Assembly: GCF_025147485.1 (NCBI RefSeq)
Contig: NZ_CP102263.1
Span: 3,423,501-3,487,500 of the forward strand
Origin: Bacteroides uniformis
Lineage (GTDB): Bacteria; Bacteroidota; Bacteroidia; Bacteroidales; Bacteroidaceae
Direction of reading: 5' to 3'
Length of the DNA stretch: 64,000 bases
The notes beneath the pieces were generated by a model that made no database searches, had not been told where the DNA came from, and saw only the letters and a list, made by a program, of their open reading frames with translations. The translations under genes and the position numbers were made by a program. Position 1 is the first letter of the stretch. Every line of letters begins with the position of its first letter. Below, in pieces: positions 37,078 through 46,084 of the stretch.

Positions 37078-37104
37078 GATGGGGAATTCACTAACTAAAA
37101 CAAG

Positions 37105-38144
37105 ATGCTGATATATATATTACTGATTATATTGTCTACCATAATATTTATTTCACACATATATGTGAAAGATGAAAAGGTCAATTTTGTGACAGCATTT
37201 GTGTGGGTATTGTTGATGACACTCTTTGTTGGTTCACAAGATGGTATAGGAACAGATCACAGTAATTATATTGCTCAAATAGAGAGCCCTTGGGTTGTTC
37301 CATCAGAACCTTTTACGATTTTAGTTTTTGCAATAATTCGTTCATTTGGAATATCTTCATATGCCTTTTTTTATATATATGCTTTCTTGACTTATTTTTA
37401 TTTAGCAAAAGCAGTGCTATTATCTGATCGAAATATTAGGTTTATTGTTGTAATCATGATATTACAATCATTGTTGTTTTTTCAATCATTCAATTTGGTT
37501 CGTCAGATATTAGCTTGTGCCATTTTCTTGTATGGCTTAATGTTAATTTCTTGTGGGAAGAAACATTACATAGTTTTTGTTTTGGCTTTTCTAGTGCATT
37601 ATTCTGCATTGTTCGGGATATTGATGATTGTATTAGCTAAAATGATAAAGGTGAATATTGTAGTGTTGATGATATATATAGGATCCGTTTGTATCTTACT
37701 ATGGGGAGGATTTATGAGTGGCTTTATATCAATATTTGAGCCTATAATTGGAAAAACGTATTATGGCTATTATTTGGAATCAGCACTTATAAATGAAAAT
37801 CAAACAGCTCATTTTGGTGTAGTATATCAAGTGATATTTGTATTATCTCTTATTGTTTATGCGAAGAGAAATTATTATGTATCGAATAATTTAGAATTGA
37901 TTTTGAATGTTTTTTTCTTGGTCAGATAATGTATAATGTGCTTTCTGCTAATATAACTTTACAAAGAATTACATATTATCCCTATGTCTCTATGGTTTTT
38001 GTAATTCCTTTATTGGCTAAGTCTTTACATTCTTATTGGACGACTAGAAATGCTTTATTATTATACTTGATTTATTTTGTTTTCATCTTGGCTTCTTTAT
38101 CTTCCAAAGGAAGCCCGTATGTACCATATAAAAGTATTTTATAA
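37105..38144 (+). pseudogene. EpsG-like polysaccharide polymerase (Wzy), split by a frameshift
   Basis: The first frame (37105-37929, 274 residues) and second frame (37929-38144, 71 residues) together make one EpsG-type membrane protein of about 345 residues with about 10 hydrophobic segments. The join overlaps as TAATG at 37927-37931. Just before it lies a T7 run (37910-37916); one additional T would fuse both frames (NVFFLGQIMYNVL). The C-terminal piece QRITYYPYVSMVFVIPLLA is typical of EpsG ends. This is the only polymerase candidate of the locus. It may be a true null, phase-variable, or read through by slippage. Confidence 0.7.
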
Positions 38145-38165
38145 ATATTTGCAAAATATAAAGTG

Positions 38166-39362
38166 ATGAAAGTTCTTTATTTAGGTTGCTTTTGTGAACC
38201 TACAATTTCTACATTTATAAAAGAATGTACAAAAGGGGTTATTACAGTAAGCGCAACTACATTTCAGAAAGCTCTTTTAGCGGGATGTAACGAGTGTGGT
38301 ATAAGACCTGATTATATAGTGAATGTACCTGATATTGGTAGTTTCCCATTTCGTTGTAACAATTTGTTTTTTTCAAAATCTAAGTTTGAATATGCTTCAA
38401 TAAAAGGGGTAAATGCATCTTTTTTTAATGTCACATATTTAAAAAAATGCAGTATATATCATACCATTATGAGAGAAGCCAAATTGTGGCTTAATAAAAA
38501 TAGGGAGGAAAAAGTAACAATTTTAGTTTATTCTTTGATTTATCCTTATTTGAAAGCTGCTATTGATTTGAAAAAAATGTACCCAAATGTTCAAATTTGT
38601 TGTATCGTATTGGATTTGCCTGAATATTTTGGAGATAGCACTTCTTTATTGTACCGTTTTTTAGGTAATTTGGAAACTAAACGAATATATTCATTAGTAC
38701 CCTCTGTTGATTCCTTTGTTCTTCTTACCAAGTATATGAGAGAAAAACTTAATGTTGGTTTACGTCCCAGCTTACTCTTAGAAGGAATATATAATCCAGT
38801 ATGTATAGTTCCTCAGAAAAAGCGGAAAAAAACTATTTTATATACAGGCAAGCTAGACATTCGTTTCGGGATTAGAGATTTAATCAAAGCTTTTAACGAT
38901 ATTGATGATTCAGAATTTGTTTTGTGGATATGTGGATTTGGACTTGATAGAATCTTTGTTGAAGAAGCTGCAAAAAAAGATAAGAGAATAATATATTGGG
39001 GAGTTGTAGAACAGAAGCATGTTTTTGAAATGCAACAACAAGCTACATTGTTAGTTAACCCTCGTAAAGGGCATGAAGAATATACCAAATATTCATTTCC
39101 ATCAAAAACAATGGAGTATATGGCTTCGGGTACTCCAACTATAATGTATAAACTTCCAGGATTACCTATAGAATATGAAGAATACCTTGTTCTATTACCA
39201 GATAATTCACAAGAAACATTGACTGCTATTTTAAAACAATGGGGAAGTAAAACACAAGCAGAACTATATGAGTTTGGAGAGAAGGCGAAACGGTTTATAT
39301 TAGAGAATAAAAATTCTGAGATTCAGGCCAGTCGACTAATGAATTTTATAAAACATAGCTAA
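38166..39362 (+). CDS. Family 4 (GT-B) glycosyltransferase
   Basis: The 398-residue protein (ATG 38166) has the donor-binding motifs ILYTGKLDIRFGIRDLIKAF, WGVVEQKHVFEMQQQATLLVNPR and the YSFPSKTMEYMASGTPTIMYKLPG segment with the EX7E-type Glu. The N-terminal domain is divergent and fits acceptor specificity. It is in the AT-rich serotype segment and would add a sugar to the repeat unit; linkage unknown. Confidence 0.88.
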   Translation: MKVLYLGCFCEPTISTFIKECTKGVITVSATTFQKALLAGCNECGIRPDYIVNVPDIGSFPFRCNNLFFSKSKFEYASIKGVNASFFNVTYLKKCSIYHTIMREAKLWLNKNREEKVTILVYSLIYPYLKAAIDLKKMYPNVQICCIVLDLPEYFGDSTSLLYRFLGNLETKRIYSLVPSVDSFVLLTKYMREKLNVGLRPSLLLEGIYNPVCIVPQKKRKKTILYTGKLDIRFGIRDLIKAFNDIDDSEFVLWICGFGLDRIFVEEAAKKDKRIIYWGVVEQKHVFEMQQQATLLVNPRKGHEEYTKYSFPSKTMEYMASGTPTIMYKLPGLPIEYEEYLVLLPDNSQETLTAILKQWGSKTQAELYEFGEKAKRFILENKNSEIQASRLMNFIKHS

Positions 39363-39365
39363 GGT

Positions 39366-40382
39366 GTGAAAAGAATTTTATTTTATTCGAGTGTGAATTC
39401 ACTTGAGTTATTTAAGACTCAGAAATTCTATCAGATAGATATATCAATATTGAAAGATTTAGGATATGACGTTTTACTATCTAATCGAATATTCGATAGC
39501 CTTTTATTTTGGAAATATGATATTCTGTTTTCTTATTTCTATCGATATTCATTTTTTGCTGCATTGTTAGCAAAATGTTTTGGTAAAAAAACATATTTTA
39601 CAGGAGGTATTGACTCTTTGGATTCGGATTATGCATCTGCTTTTAATTATAAAATACAAGCATTGTTTTTTAAACTTTGTTATTGGGTGGCTGATTCTTG
39701 TATAATTGTGTCGCAATCAGATTTGAAAAACATCTTTAAGGTATCATCATTAAAGAAAAAATTGAGTTATAGCGAGCATGTTATTAACACAAAACTTTTT
39801 ATTGCTGATGTTCCAAAAGAAAAGATATTTACTTCTATAGTTTGGATGGGAGATGAAGGTAATGTGGTAAGAAAGGGGGTGGATAAGGCTTTACAAATTT
39901 TTGCTGAATTGAAAAAAATACCGGAGTTTGTTGATTATCGATTTGTAATTATAGGCAGAAAAGGAGAAGGAGAAGTCTTGGTTCGGTCAATAATAGATAA
40001 ATATAATTTGAAAGGCTCAGTTGAATTGAAAGGAGAAGTGTCTGAAGAGGATAAAATTAATCTTTTGAAACAATCTAAATATTATTTTCAACTTTCATTG
40101 TATGAGGGATTTGGTTTAGCTGCATTGGAGGCATTATGTGCTAATAATATCATAATTCATTCAGGAAAGGGTGGTTTGGCTAATCCTATTTATAAAGAAC
40201 AGTTGTTGTTTGACATAGATAATGATTTCGATAGTGAATTGCTTAAATTGGTTAATAAATTAGCTTGTTTTACTCCAATAACTTCATATGATAATCTTCT
40301 AGAATATTATGATATTCAAAGGCGAAAAGATGATTTTGAAGCTATAATAGTTAATGGGAAAAGCAATTATAAATTAAAATAG
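39366..40382 (+). CDS. Glycosyltransferase (GT1/GT4-like)
   Basis: The 338-residue protein uses a GTG start 3 bp after the previous stop. A GT-B C-terminal domain is visible: YRFVIIGRKGEGEVL, then SKYYFQLSLYEGFGLAALEALCANN, which has the EX7E pattern. The N-terminal half (KRILFYSSVNSLELFKTQKFYQIDISILKDLGYDV) is poorly conserved. It ends the AT-rich segment; fnlA follows after 2 bp with markedly higher GC. Confidence 0.85.
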   Translation: MKRILFYSSVNSLELFKTQKFYQIDISILKDLGYDVLLSNRIFDSLLFWKYDILFSYFYRYSFFAALLAKCFGKKTYFTGGIDSLDSDYASAFNYKIQALFFKLCYWVADSCIIVSQSDLKNIFKVSSLKKKLSYSEHVINTKLFIADVPKEKIFTSIVWMGDEGNVVRKGVDKALQIFAELKKIPEFVDYRFVIIGRKGEGEVLVRSIIDKYNLKGSVELKGEVSEEDKINLLKQSKYYFQLSLYEGFGLAALEALCANNIIIHSGKGGLANPIYKEQLLFDIDNDFDSELLKLVNKLACFTPITSYDNLLEYYDIQRRKDDFEAIIVNGKSNYKLK

Positions 40383-40384
40383 TT

Positions 40385-41458
40385 ATGTCTATATTCAAAG
40401 ACAAAATTTTATTAATCACTGGCGGTACCGGTTCCTTCGGTAACGCCGTATTGCGTCGTTTCCTCGATTCAGATATCAAGGAAATTCGCATCTTTAGCCG
40501 TGACGAGAAAAAGCAGGATGACATGCGTCATCACCTGCAGAATCCGAAAGTGAAATTTTACATTGGTAATGTCCGTGACCGCCAGTCTGTGGACGGTGCC
40601 ATGATGGGAGTGGATTATGTGTTTTCCGCCGCCGCCTTGAAGCAGGTTCCCAGTTGCGAGTTCTTTCCGTTGCAGGCTGTGCAGACCAATGTGATCGGTA
40701 CCGACAATGTACTGGAATCCGCCATAGCGCATGGTGTAAAGAATGTAGTAGTGCTTTCTACCGACAAGGCTGCCTATCCCATCAATGCCATGGGCATCAG
40801 CAAGGCCATGATGGAGAAGGTTGCCATAGCCAAGGGCCGTGCGTTGGGTGAGGAAGCCGGCACAACCATCTGCTGTACCCGTTACGGCAATGTGATGGCA
40901 AGCCGCGGTTCTGTAATTCCCTTGTGGGTGGAGCAGATAAAGAACGGCAGGCCCATTACGGTAACGGATCCTAACATGACCCGCTTCATGATGACGCTGG
41001 ACGATGCCGTGGATCTGGTAATCTATGCGTTTGAGCACGGACATAACGGTGACCTGTTCGTGCAGAAGGCTCCTGCCGCCACCTTGGATGTACTGGCGCA
41101 GGCCTTGAAGGAAACATACGCGCAGGTTGATCCGAAATACGGTGAGACGGAGGTGAAGACCATCGGCACGCGCCACGGCGAGAAACTGTATGAGACACTG
41201 GTAACCCGCGAAGAGATGGCAAAGGCTGTCGACATGGGCGACTACTACCGCATCCCCTGCGACACCCGTGATCTGAACTATGACAAGTTCTTCACGGAAG
41301 GCAATGAGGATATTGCCCGTATAGAGGACTATCACAGCCATAACACTGCCCGCCTGGATGTGGAGGGCATGAAAAAGCTTCTTTTGAAACTCCGCTTCAT
41401 CCGCGAAGACCTCGGAATGGAGGAAAAGGCGAAGAGCGCGGAAATCAAGAGTGAATAA
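40385..41458 (+). CDS. fnlA: UDP-GlcNAc 4,6-dehydratase (inverting), FnlA/CapE/WbjB type
   Basis: The 357-residue short-chain dehydrogenase has nucleotide motif TGGTGSFG (about 14-21). The catalytic region STDKAAYPINAMGISKAMMEK has the Met/Lys variant typical of these soluble dehydratases, and MTRFMMTLDDAVDL follows. It starts UDP-L-FucNAc synthesis, converting UDP-GlcNAc to the 4-keto-6-deoxy L-arabino intermediate. fnlB and fnlC lie downstream, with a toxin-antitoxin pair between fnlA and fnlB. The GC-rich base composition contrasts with the upstream genes. Confidence 0.93.
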   Translation: MSIFKDKILLITGGTGSFGNAVLRRFLDSDIKEIRIFSRDEKKQDDMRHHLQNPKVKFYIGNVRDRQSVDGAMMGVDYVFSAAALKQVPSCEFFPLQAVQTNVIGTDNVLESAIAHGVKNVVVLSTDKAAYPINAMGISKAMMEKVAIAKGRALGEEAGTTICCTRYGNVMASRGSVIPLWVEQIKNGRPITVTDPNMTRFMMTLDDAVDLVIYAFEHGHNGDLFVQKAPAATLDVLAQALKETYAQVDPKYGETEVKTIGTRHGEKLYETLVTREEMAKAVDMGDYYRIPCDTRDLNYDKFFTEGNEDIARIEDYHSHNTARLDVEGMKKLLLKLRFIREDLGMEEKAKSAEIKSE

Positions 41459-41500
41459 GTCTTTAATTTGAATAATACAACAGGAAAGAAAGAGGGAATG

Positions 41501-41532
41501 TATTGTTCCTTTAGAAAAAAAAACTATCTTTG
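41501..41532 (+). promoter_or_regulatory. Promoter of the PIN-type toxin-antitoxin pair
   Basis: TATTG (41501-41505), 19 bp, then TATCTTTG (41525-41532) matches the Bacteroides promoter, 27 bp before the small gene at 41559. The pair therefore has a promoter of its own inside the capsule operon. Confidence 0.7.
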
Positions 41533-41558
41533 CCATATTGAAACTAATAATTGAGAAT

Positions 41559-41780
41559 ATGGCAGCAACAGTATTAAATTCAGTTCAACAACATCTTTTG
41601 AAGATGTTTGCTTTTGATGGTTCGGAGGAGCGATTGAATGAAGTTAAAGAAGTGTTGACCAAATATTTTTCTCAGAAGTTAGATGACCGCTTGAATGACT
41701 TATGGGATTCGGGAGTTTTAAACCAAGAAAAACTTGATGAACTGAGAAAAATTGATGTCCGTACACTTCCGAAGAGATGA
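41559..41780 (+). CDS. Antitoxin-like small protein upstream of the PIN toxin
   Basis: The 73-residue helical protein (ATG 41559) contains NSVQQHLLKMFAFDGSEERLNEVKEVLTKYFSQKLDDRLNDLWDSG. Small helical proteins of this type sit beside PIN toxins in Bacteroides. It overlaps the toxin start by ATGA (41777-41780), so it is translationally coupled. No DNA-binding motif is evident. Confidence 0.72.
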   Translation: MAATVLNSVQQHLLKMFAFDGSEERLNEVKEVLTKYFSQKLDDRLNDLWDSGVLNQEKLDELRKIDVRTLPKR

Positions 41781-42181
41781 ATAGAATTGTATTAGATACA
41801 AATAGCTTGATACAGTGCATTTCTCCCAAAAGCAGGTACCGTAAGATTTGGGATTGCTTTTTGGATGGAACGAATCAGTTATGCGTTTCTGATGAAATTC
41901 TTAATGAATATGAGGAAATATTAGAACGTTTGGCAGGTGTGGAAATAGCTAAGCTGGTGATTGATGTCATTCTCAATAATCCTTATACTTTGTTCTTTAC
42001 TCCTTATTATAACTTCAATCTGATAAAATCAGATCCGGATGATAATAAGTTTGTGGACTGTGCAATTGTGGCTAATGCCAAGTTTATTGTTACGGAAGAT
42101 CATCATTTTCATATATTGAAGCAATATAATTTCCCAAAAGTAAGTTTTATAGGTTTGGATGATTTCTGTCATTCACTATGA
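41777..42181 (+). CDS. PIN-domain toxin (VapC-like RNase)
   Basis: The 134-residue protein has the PIN start NRIVLDTNSLIQCI (first Asp), a conserved Glu in SDEILNEYEEIL, and the last acidic cluster DPDDNKFVDCAIVANAKFIVTEDHHF. Such proteins cleave RNA using Mg2+ held by four acidic residues. It is encoded with its partner between fnlA and fnlB. It may stabilise the locus against loss, or just be a passenger. Confidence 0.85.
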   Translation: MNRIVLDTNSLIQCISPKSRYRKIWDCFLDGTNQLCVSDEILNEYEEILERLAGVEIAKLVIDVILNNPYTLFFTPYYNFNLIKSDPDDNKFVDCAIVANAKFIVTEDHHFHILKQYNFPKVSFIGLDDFCHSL

Positions 42182-42221
42182 ATATCTTCTCTTTTCTGTG
42201 ACAAACAGAACCCATTAGTTT

Positions 42222-43370
42222 ATGAAAATCTTAGTGACCGGCTCCCGAGGGTTTGTCGGCCGGAACCTTGTATCCCAGCTGCACAACATCCGTGACGGGA
42301 AAGCCCGTAATTACGGCATTGCAGGTGAGGAACTTACTATTTACGAGTATGACATGGACAGTGACCCTGCCGAACTGGATGTCTATTGCAGACAAGCTGA
42401 CTTTGTCTTCAATCTGGCAGGCGTGAACCGTCCCCAGGATGCGTCTGAGTTTATGAAAGGGAACTTCGGCTTCACCTCCACGCTGCTTGATACATTGAAG
42501 AAGCACGGCAATACCAGTCCGGTAATGATTTCCTCTTCCACGCAGGCCGCACTCGACAACCCTTACGGTGAATCGAAACGGGCAGGGGAGCAACTGTTGT
42601 TCGAGTACTCCAGGGAAACGGGAGCAAAGGTACTGGTGTACCGCTTCCCGAATGTTTTCGGCAAATGGTGCCGCCCCAACTATAACAGCGCGGTGGCCAC
42701 TTTCTGCAACAACATCGCCCATGACCAGCCCATCCGGGTGAACGACCCTTCGGTGGTGATGCACCTGGTTTACATAGACGATGTGGTGGACGAGCTTATC
42801 TCTGCCCTGAGCGGCATGGAACACCGCAACGGGGATTATTGCGAAGTACCCGTAGTACATACCATTACCTTGGGCGGCATTGTGGAACTGATAAGGTCTT
42901 TCAGGCAAATGCCCGGTACCTTGTCCGTCCCGGATTTGAGCGATGCCTTTACAAAGAAACTCTATTCCACATACCTCTCATACCTGCCTGAAGAACGGTT
43001 CAGCTATCCCCTGAAGATGAATGTGGACGACCGCGGCAGTTTTACGGAGATTATCCGTACTTCCGACCGCGGGCAGTTCTCGGTGAACATCTCCAAGCCG
43101 GGCGTTACGAAAGGCCAGCACTGGCACCATACCAAGAACGAGAAGTTTGTGGTGGTGAGCGGACACGGTCTGATACAGCTCCGCAAGATAGGTACGGAGG
43201 AGGTTGTCAGCTTCGAGGTAAGCGGCGGGAGGATGGAGGTCGTGGAGATGATTCCCGGCTATACGCACAATATCGTCAACCTTTCGGAAACGGAAGACCT
43301 GGTGACCTTCATGTGGTGCAACGAGTGTTTCGACCCGGCACGTCCGGACACTTATTCTGAAAAAGTCTGA
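42222..43370 (+). CDS. fnlB: UDP-2-acetamido-2,6-dideoxy-L-arabino-hexos-4-ulose reductase, FnlB/CapF type
   Basis: The 382-residue bifunctional protein has an N-terminal NAD(P)-binding SDR domain (KILVTGSRGFVGRNLV, YGESKRAGEQLL) and a C-terminal cupin domain (SVNISKPGVTKGQHWHHTKNEKFVVVSGHGLIQL) with the metal-binding His pair HWHH. This architecture is characteristic of CapF/FnlB, where the cupin domain first epimerises C3 and the SDR domain reduces the 4-keto group. It produces UDP-L-talose-configured product for FnlC. Confidence 0.93.
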   Translation: MKILVTGSRGFVGRNLVSQLHNIRDGKARNYGIAGEELTIYEYDMDSDPAELDVYCRQADFVFNLAGVNRPQDASEFMKGNFGFTSTLLDTLKKHGNTSPVMISSSTQAALDNPYGESKRAGEQLLFEYSRETGAKVLVYRFPNVFGKWCRPNYNSAVATFCNNIAHDQPIRVNDPSVVMHLVYIDDVVDELISALSGMEHRNGDYCEVPVVHTITLGGIVELIRSFRQMPGTLSVPDLSDAFTKKLYSTYLSYLPEERFSYPLKMNVDDRGSFTEIIRTSDRGQFSVNISKPGVTKGQHWHHTKNEKFVVVSGHGLIQLRKIGTEEVVSFEVSGGRMEVVEMIPGYTHNIVNLSETEDLVTFMWCNECFDPARPDTYSEKV

Positions 43371-43395
43371 AACGAGTTAAAGAATATAGGAACAG

Positions 43396-44577
43396 ATGGA
43401 ACTAAAATTGGATTATTCGCAAGTCAGGTTTCAGGAGAACGGCAGACTGAAACTTCTGATTATAGTGGGCACCCGTCCGGAAATCATCCGCTTGGCGGCT
43501 GTCATCAACAAATGCCGCAGTTATTTTGACTGTCTTCTGGCCCACACCGGCCAGAATTACGACTATAACCTGAACGGTGTCTTCTTCCGTGACCTGAAGC
43601 TGAAAGCCCCCGATGTGTATATGGATGCCGTCGGTGATGACCTCGGTGCCACGATGGGGAATATTATCAACGCCAGCTACAAGCTGATGGTGCAGGTGAA
43701 ACCTGATGCTGTGCTGGTGTTGGGAGACACGAACTCCTGCCTGAGCGTGATAGGCGCGAAACGTCTGCATATCCCCATCTTCCATATGGAGGCAGGCAAC
43801 CGCTGCTTTGACGAGTGCCTGCCTGAGGAGACCAACCGCCGTATTGTGGACGTCATTTCCGATGTGAACCTCTGCTATTCGGAGCATGCCCGCAGATACC
43901 TGAACGCTTCGGGCGTGGCGAAAGAACGTACATACGTAACCGGTTCGCCCATGGCGGAAGTCCTGCATGAGAATTTGTCCGAAATAGAGTCTAGCGATAT
44001 TCATCAGAGGTTGCATCTCCAGAAAGGTAAATACATCCTGCTTTCCGCGCACCGGGAAGAGAACATTGACACGGAGAAGAACTTCCTGTCCCTTTTCAGC
44101 GCGGTTAACGCTATGGCCGAGAAATATGACATGCCCATACTTTACAGTTGTCATCCCCGTAGCAGGAAACGTCTGGAATCAAGCGGCTTTGCACTTGACA
44201 GTCGTGTGATTCAGCATGAACCTCTCGGTTTCCACGACTACAACTGCCTGCAGATGAACGCCTATGCCGTTGTGAGTGACAGCGGTACTCTGCCTGAGGA
44301 GAGCAGTTTCTTCACTTCTGTGGGGCATCCTTTCCCTGCTGTATGCATCCGTACCAGTACGGAGCGTCCCGAGGCTCTTGACAAGGGTATCTTTGTCCTT
44401 GCCGGCATTGATGGGAAATCCTTGCTTCAGGCTGTAGATACTGCCGTGGAGATGAATAGGAATGAGGACGATGGCCTGCCGGTGCCCAATTATACGGATG
44501 AGAATGTATCGGCCAAGGTTGTGAAGTTGATTCAGAGCTATACGGGGGTGGTGAACAAGATGGTTTGGAGAAAATAA
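43396..44577 (+). CDS. fnlC: UDP-N-acetyl-L-talosamine/pneumosamine 2-epimerase, FnlC/CapG type
   Basis: The 393-residue protein of the non-hydrolysing UDP-GlcNAc 2-epimerase fold has LIIVGTRPEIIRLA at the start, HMEAGNRCFDECLPEETNRRIVD (catalytic Asp/Glu and His region), SAHREENID and DSGTLPEES with the nucleotide-binding site. Following fnlA and fnlB, it completes UDP-L-FucNAc formation. Some relatives make UDP-ManNAc, but the operon context favours FnlC. Confidence 0.9.
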   Translation: MELKLDYSQVRFQENGRLKLLIIVGTRPEIIRLAAVINKCRSYFDCLLAHTGQNYDYNLNGVFFRDLKLKAPDVYMDAVGDDLGATMGNIINASYKLMVQVKPDAVLVLGDTNSCLSVIGAKRLHIPIFHMEAGNRCFDECLPEETNRRIVDVISDVNLCYSEHARRYLNASGVAKERTYVTGSPMAEVLHENLSEIESSDIHQRLHLQKGKYILLSAHREENIDTEKNFLSLFSAVNAMAEKYDMPILYSCHPRSRKRLESSGFALDSRVIQHEPLGFHDYNCLQMNAYAVVSDSGTLPEESSFFTSVGHPFPAVCIRTSTERPEALDKGIFVLAGIDGKSLLQAVDTAVEMNRNEDDGLPVPNYTDENVSAKVVKLIQSYTGVVNKMVWRK

Positions 44578-44586
44578 TGGTGAGAC

Positions 44587-45819
44587 ATGCCTAAGAAAAT
44601 CTTGATACATAGCCTGATTTTCAGTCCGGATGGAGTTTCGACAGCCTATCTTTATAATGATATTGCTCTGAAATTCCAAGAAAACGGTTATGAAGTATTG
44701 GTATTGACAACTACGCCTCATTACAATGTTGTGGAATCACAACTGGCAGTACAACCTCTGAAATGGAAGGTTTGGGGGATTTGTAAAGAAAGCTGTTTTC
44801 ATGGAATCAGAGTTCTTCATGTACCCCAGAAGAAATTCAGAAATACATTTCTGCGTGTCCTGGGATTTGTCTATTGGCATATTATCTCTTTCCTGATTGG
44901 TTTGTTCCAGAGAAATATAGATGTCATACTGTCACCTTCCCCTCCTTTGACTATCGGTGTAATAAACATTTGGCTGGCGAAAATCAAGGGATGTAAAACC
45001 ATATATAATGTGCAGGAAATATATCCTGACATCTTGAAACGAAAGGACGGGCTTGTTATAGAACAGCTACGTAGGATGGAACGGTATGTTTATAATAACT
45101 CAACGGCCGTAACGACAATAGACCAGGTTTTTTATAATGTAATAGCCGGAAGGTTTAAGGATAAGTCCAAGCTTTGTATAATACCTAATTTTGTAGATAC
45201 AGAATTGTATAATTCTCAAGGTGGAAATGTAGAATGTCTGAATCCCCATTTTTTCCCTGCCACAGATTCTTTGAAATTACTTTATGCCGGGAATATTGGT
45301 TATGCCCAAGATTGGGAGCCCTTAATTTGTCTGGCAGAAAAGACGAAAGGGGTTTCCATTGAATACTTTATAATCGGTGAGGGAGTCATGAAACCCGTTC
45401 TTGAGGAGAAAGTACGTGAGTTGGAGCTGGATAATGTGCATATTTTGCCCTATCAGCCCAGAAGTTTGATGCCGTCCATTCTTGCCTATTCAGACATCCA
45501 GTTTATTTTCATGAACCCTGAGATGGAGATGCAGGGATTCCCTTCCAAGGTTTATACAATCATGGCATGTGGTAGGCCTTTATTGGTCTGCTCGGGAAAG
45601 GATACGCCTATCATCAACTTCCTGCAGGAACATGGCTGTGCAAAATTGATTACAGAGAAGAGTTTGGAAAAGAAGGTGGGAGAAATGGCGGACTGGCTGA
45701 ATTCCGTCTCAAAAAGCGAACTGGCTTTACTGGGTCGAAATGGTGTAGAGGTGATTAAGCGATTATATTCCAAGGATGTGGTAACTCAAAAATATGTAGA
45801 CTTAGTTGAAGCTTTATGA
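44587..45819 (+). CDS. Glycosyltransferase family 4, WbuB-like (L-FucNAc transferase candidate)
   Basis: The 410-residue GT-B protein has ILIHSLIFSPDGVSTAYLYNDIA at the N-terminus, LYAGNIGYAQDWEPLICLA and the C-terminal FPSKVYTIMACGRPLLVCSG with the EX7E-like region. The WbuB family typically sits next to fnlA-B-C and transfers L-FucNAc. A membrane-associated hydrophobic segment (FLRVLGFVYWHIISFLIGLF) matches that family. Placement right after fnlC supports the role. Confidence 0.85.
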   Translation: MPKKILIHSLIFSPDGVSTAYLYNDIALKFQENGYEVLVLTTTPHYNVVESQLAVQPLKWKVWGICKESCFHGIRVLHVPQKKFRNTFLRVLGFVYWHIISFLIGLFQRNIDVILSPSPPLTIGVINIWLAKIKGCKTIYNVQEIYPDILKRKDGLVIEQLRRMERYVYNNSTAVTTIDQVFYNVIAGRFKDKSKLCIIPNFVDTELYNSQGGNVECLNPHFFPATDSLKLLYAGNIGYAQDWEPLICLAEKTKGVSIEYFIIGEGVMKPVLEEKVRELELDNVHILPYQPRSLMPSILAYSDIQFIFMNPEMEMQGFPSKVYTIMACGRPLLVCSGKDTPIINFLQEHGCAKLITEKSLEKKVGEMADWLNSVSKSELALLGRNGVEVIKRLYSKDVVTQKYVDLVEAL

Positions 45820-45844
45820 ACATACGATATTTATCAATCAATTA

Positions 45845-45876
45845 TTAGGATATCTTGATATTCCCGGGTATCTTTG
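45845..45876 (+). promoter_or_regulatory. Candidate promoter of the second RelE-type pair
   Basis: TATCTTTG (45869-45876) matches TAnnTTTG, with TTAG (45845-45848) 20 bp upstream, 16 bp before ATG 45893. The layout equals that of the pair at 20569-21128. Confidence 0.55.
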
Positions 45877-45892
45877 TAGAAAGATTGGATTC

Positions 45893-46084
45893 ATGAAGAA
45901 GAACAAGCCATATAAGGAACAAGAACCGATGGTGCCGAATGTTGGTGAACCGGTAGTTGTATATACGGGTAATGAGAATAATCCGAATATCGTTACGGAA
46001 GGACGTGATGACATTAGGCATGCTATTTCCGGTGAAGAATTATTGGATAGGCTTTGCCCTCGTATAAAGGCTTTGTTTGGATGA
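45893..46084 (+). CDS. Antitoxin-like protein (63 aa) with KPYKEQ start
   Basis: The 63-residue protein starts MKKNKPYKEQEPMVPNVGEP, has a flexible middle and a short helical end (ISGEELLDRLCPRIKALFG). It overlaps the toxin start (ATGA at 46081-46084). The KPYKEQ word is shared with the antitoxin at 20895-21128, although the toxins differ. ATG 45893 is preferred over an earlier start overlapping the wbuB-like gene. Confidence 0.68.
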   Translation: MKKNKPYKEQEPMVPNVGEPVVVYTGNENNPNIVTEGRDDIRHAISGEELLDRLCPRIKALFG

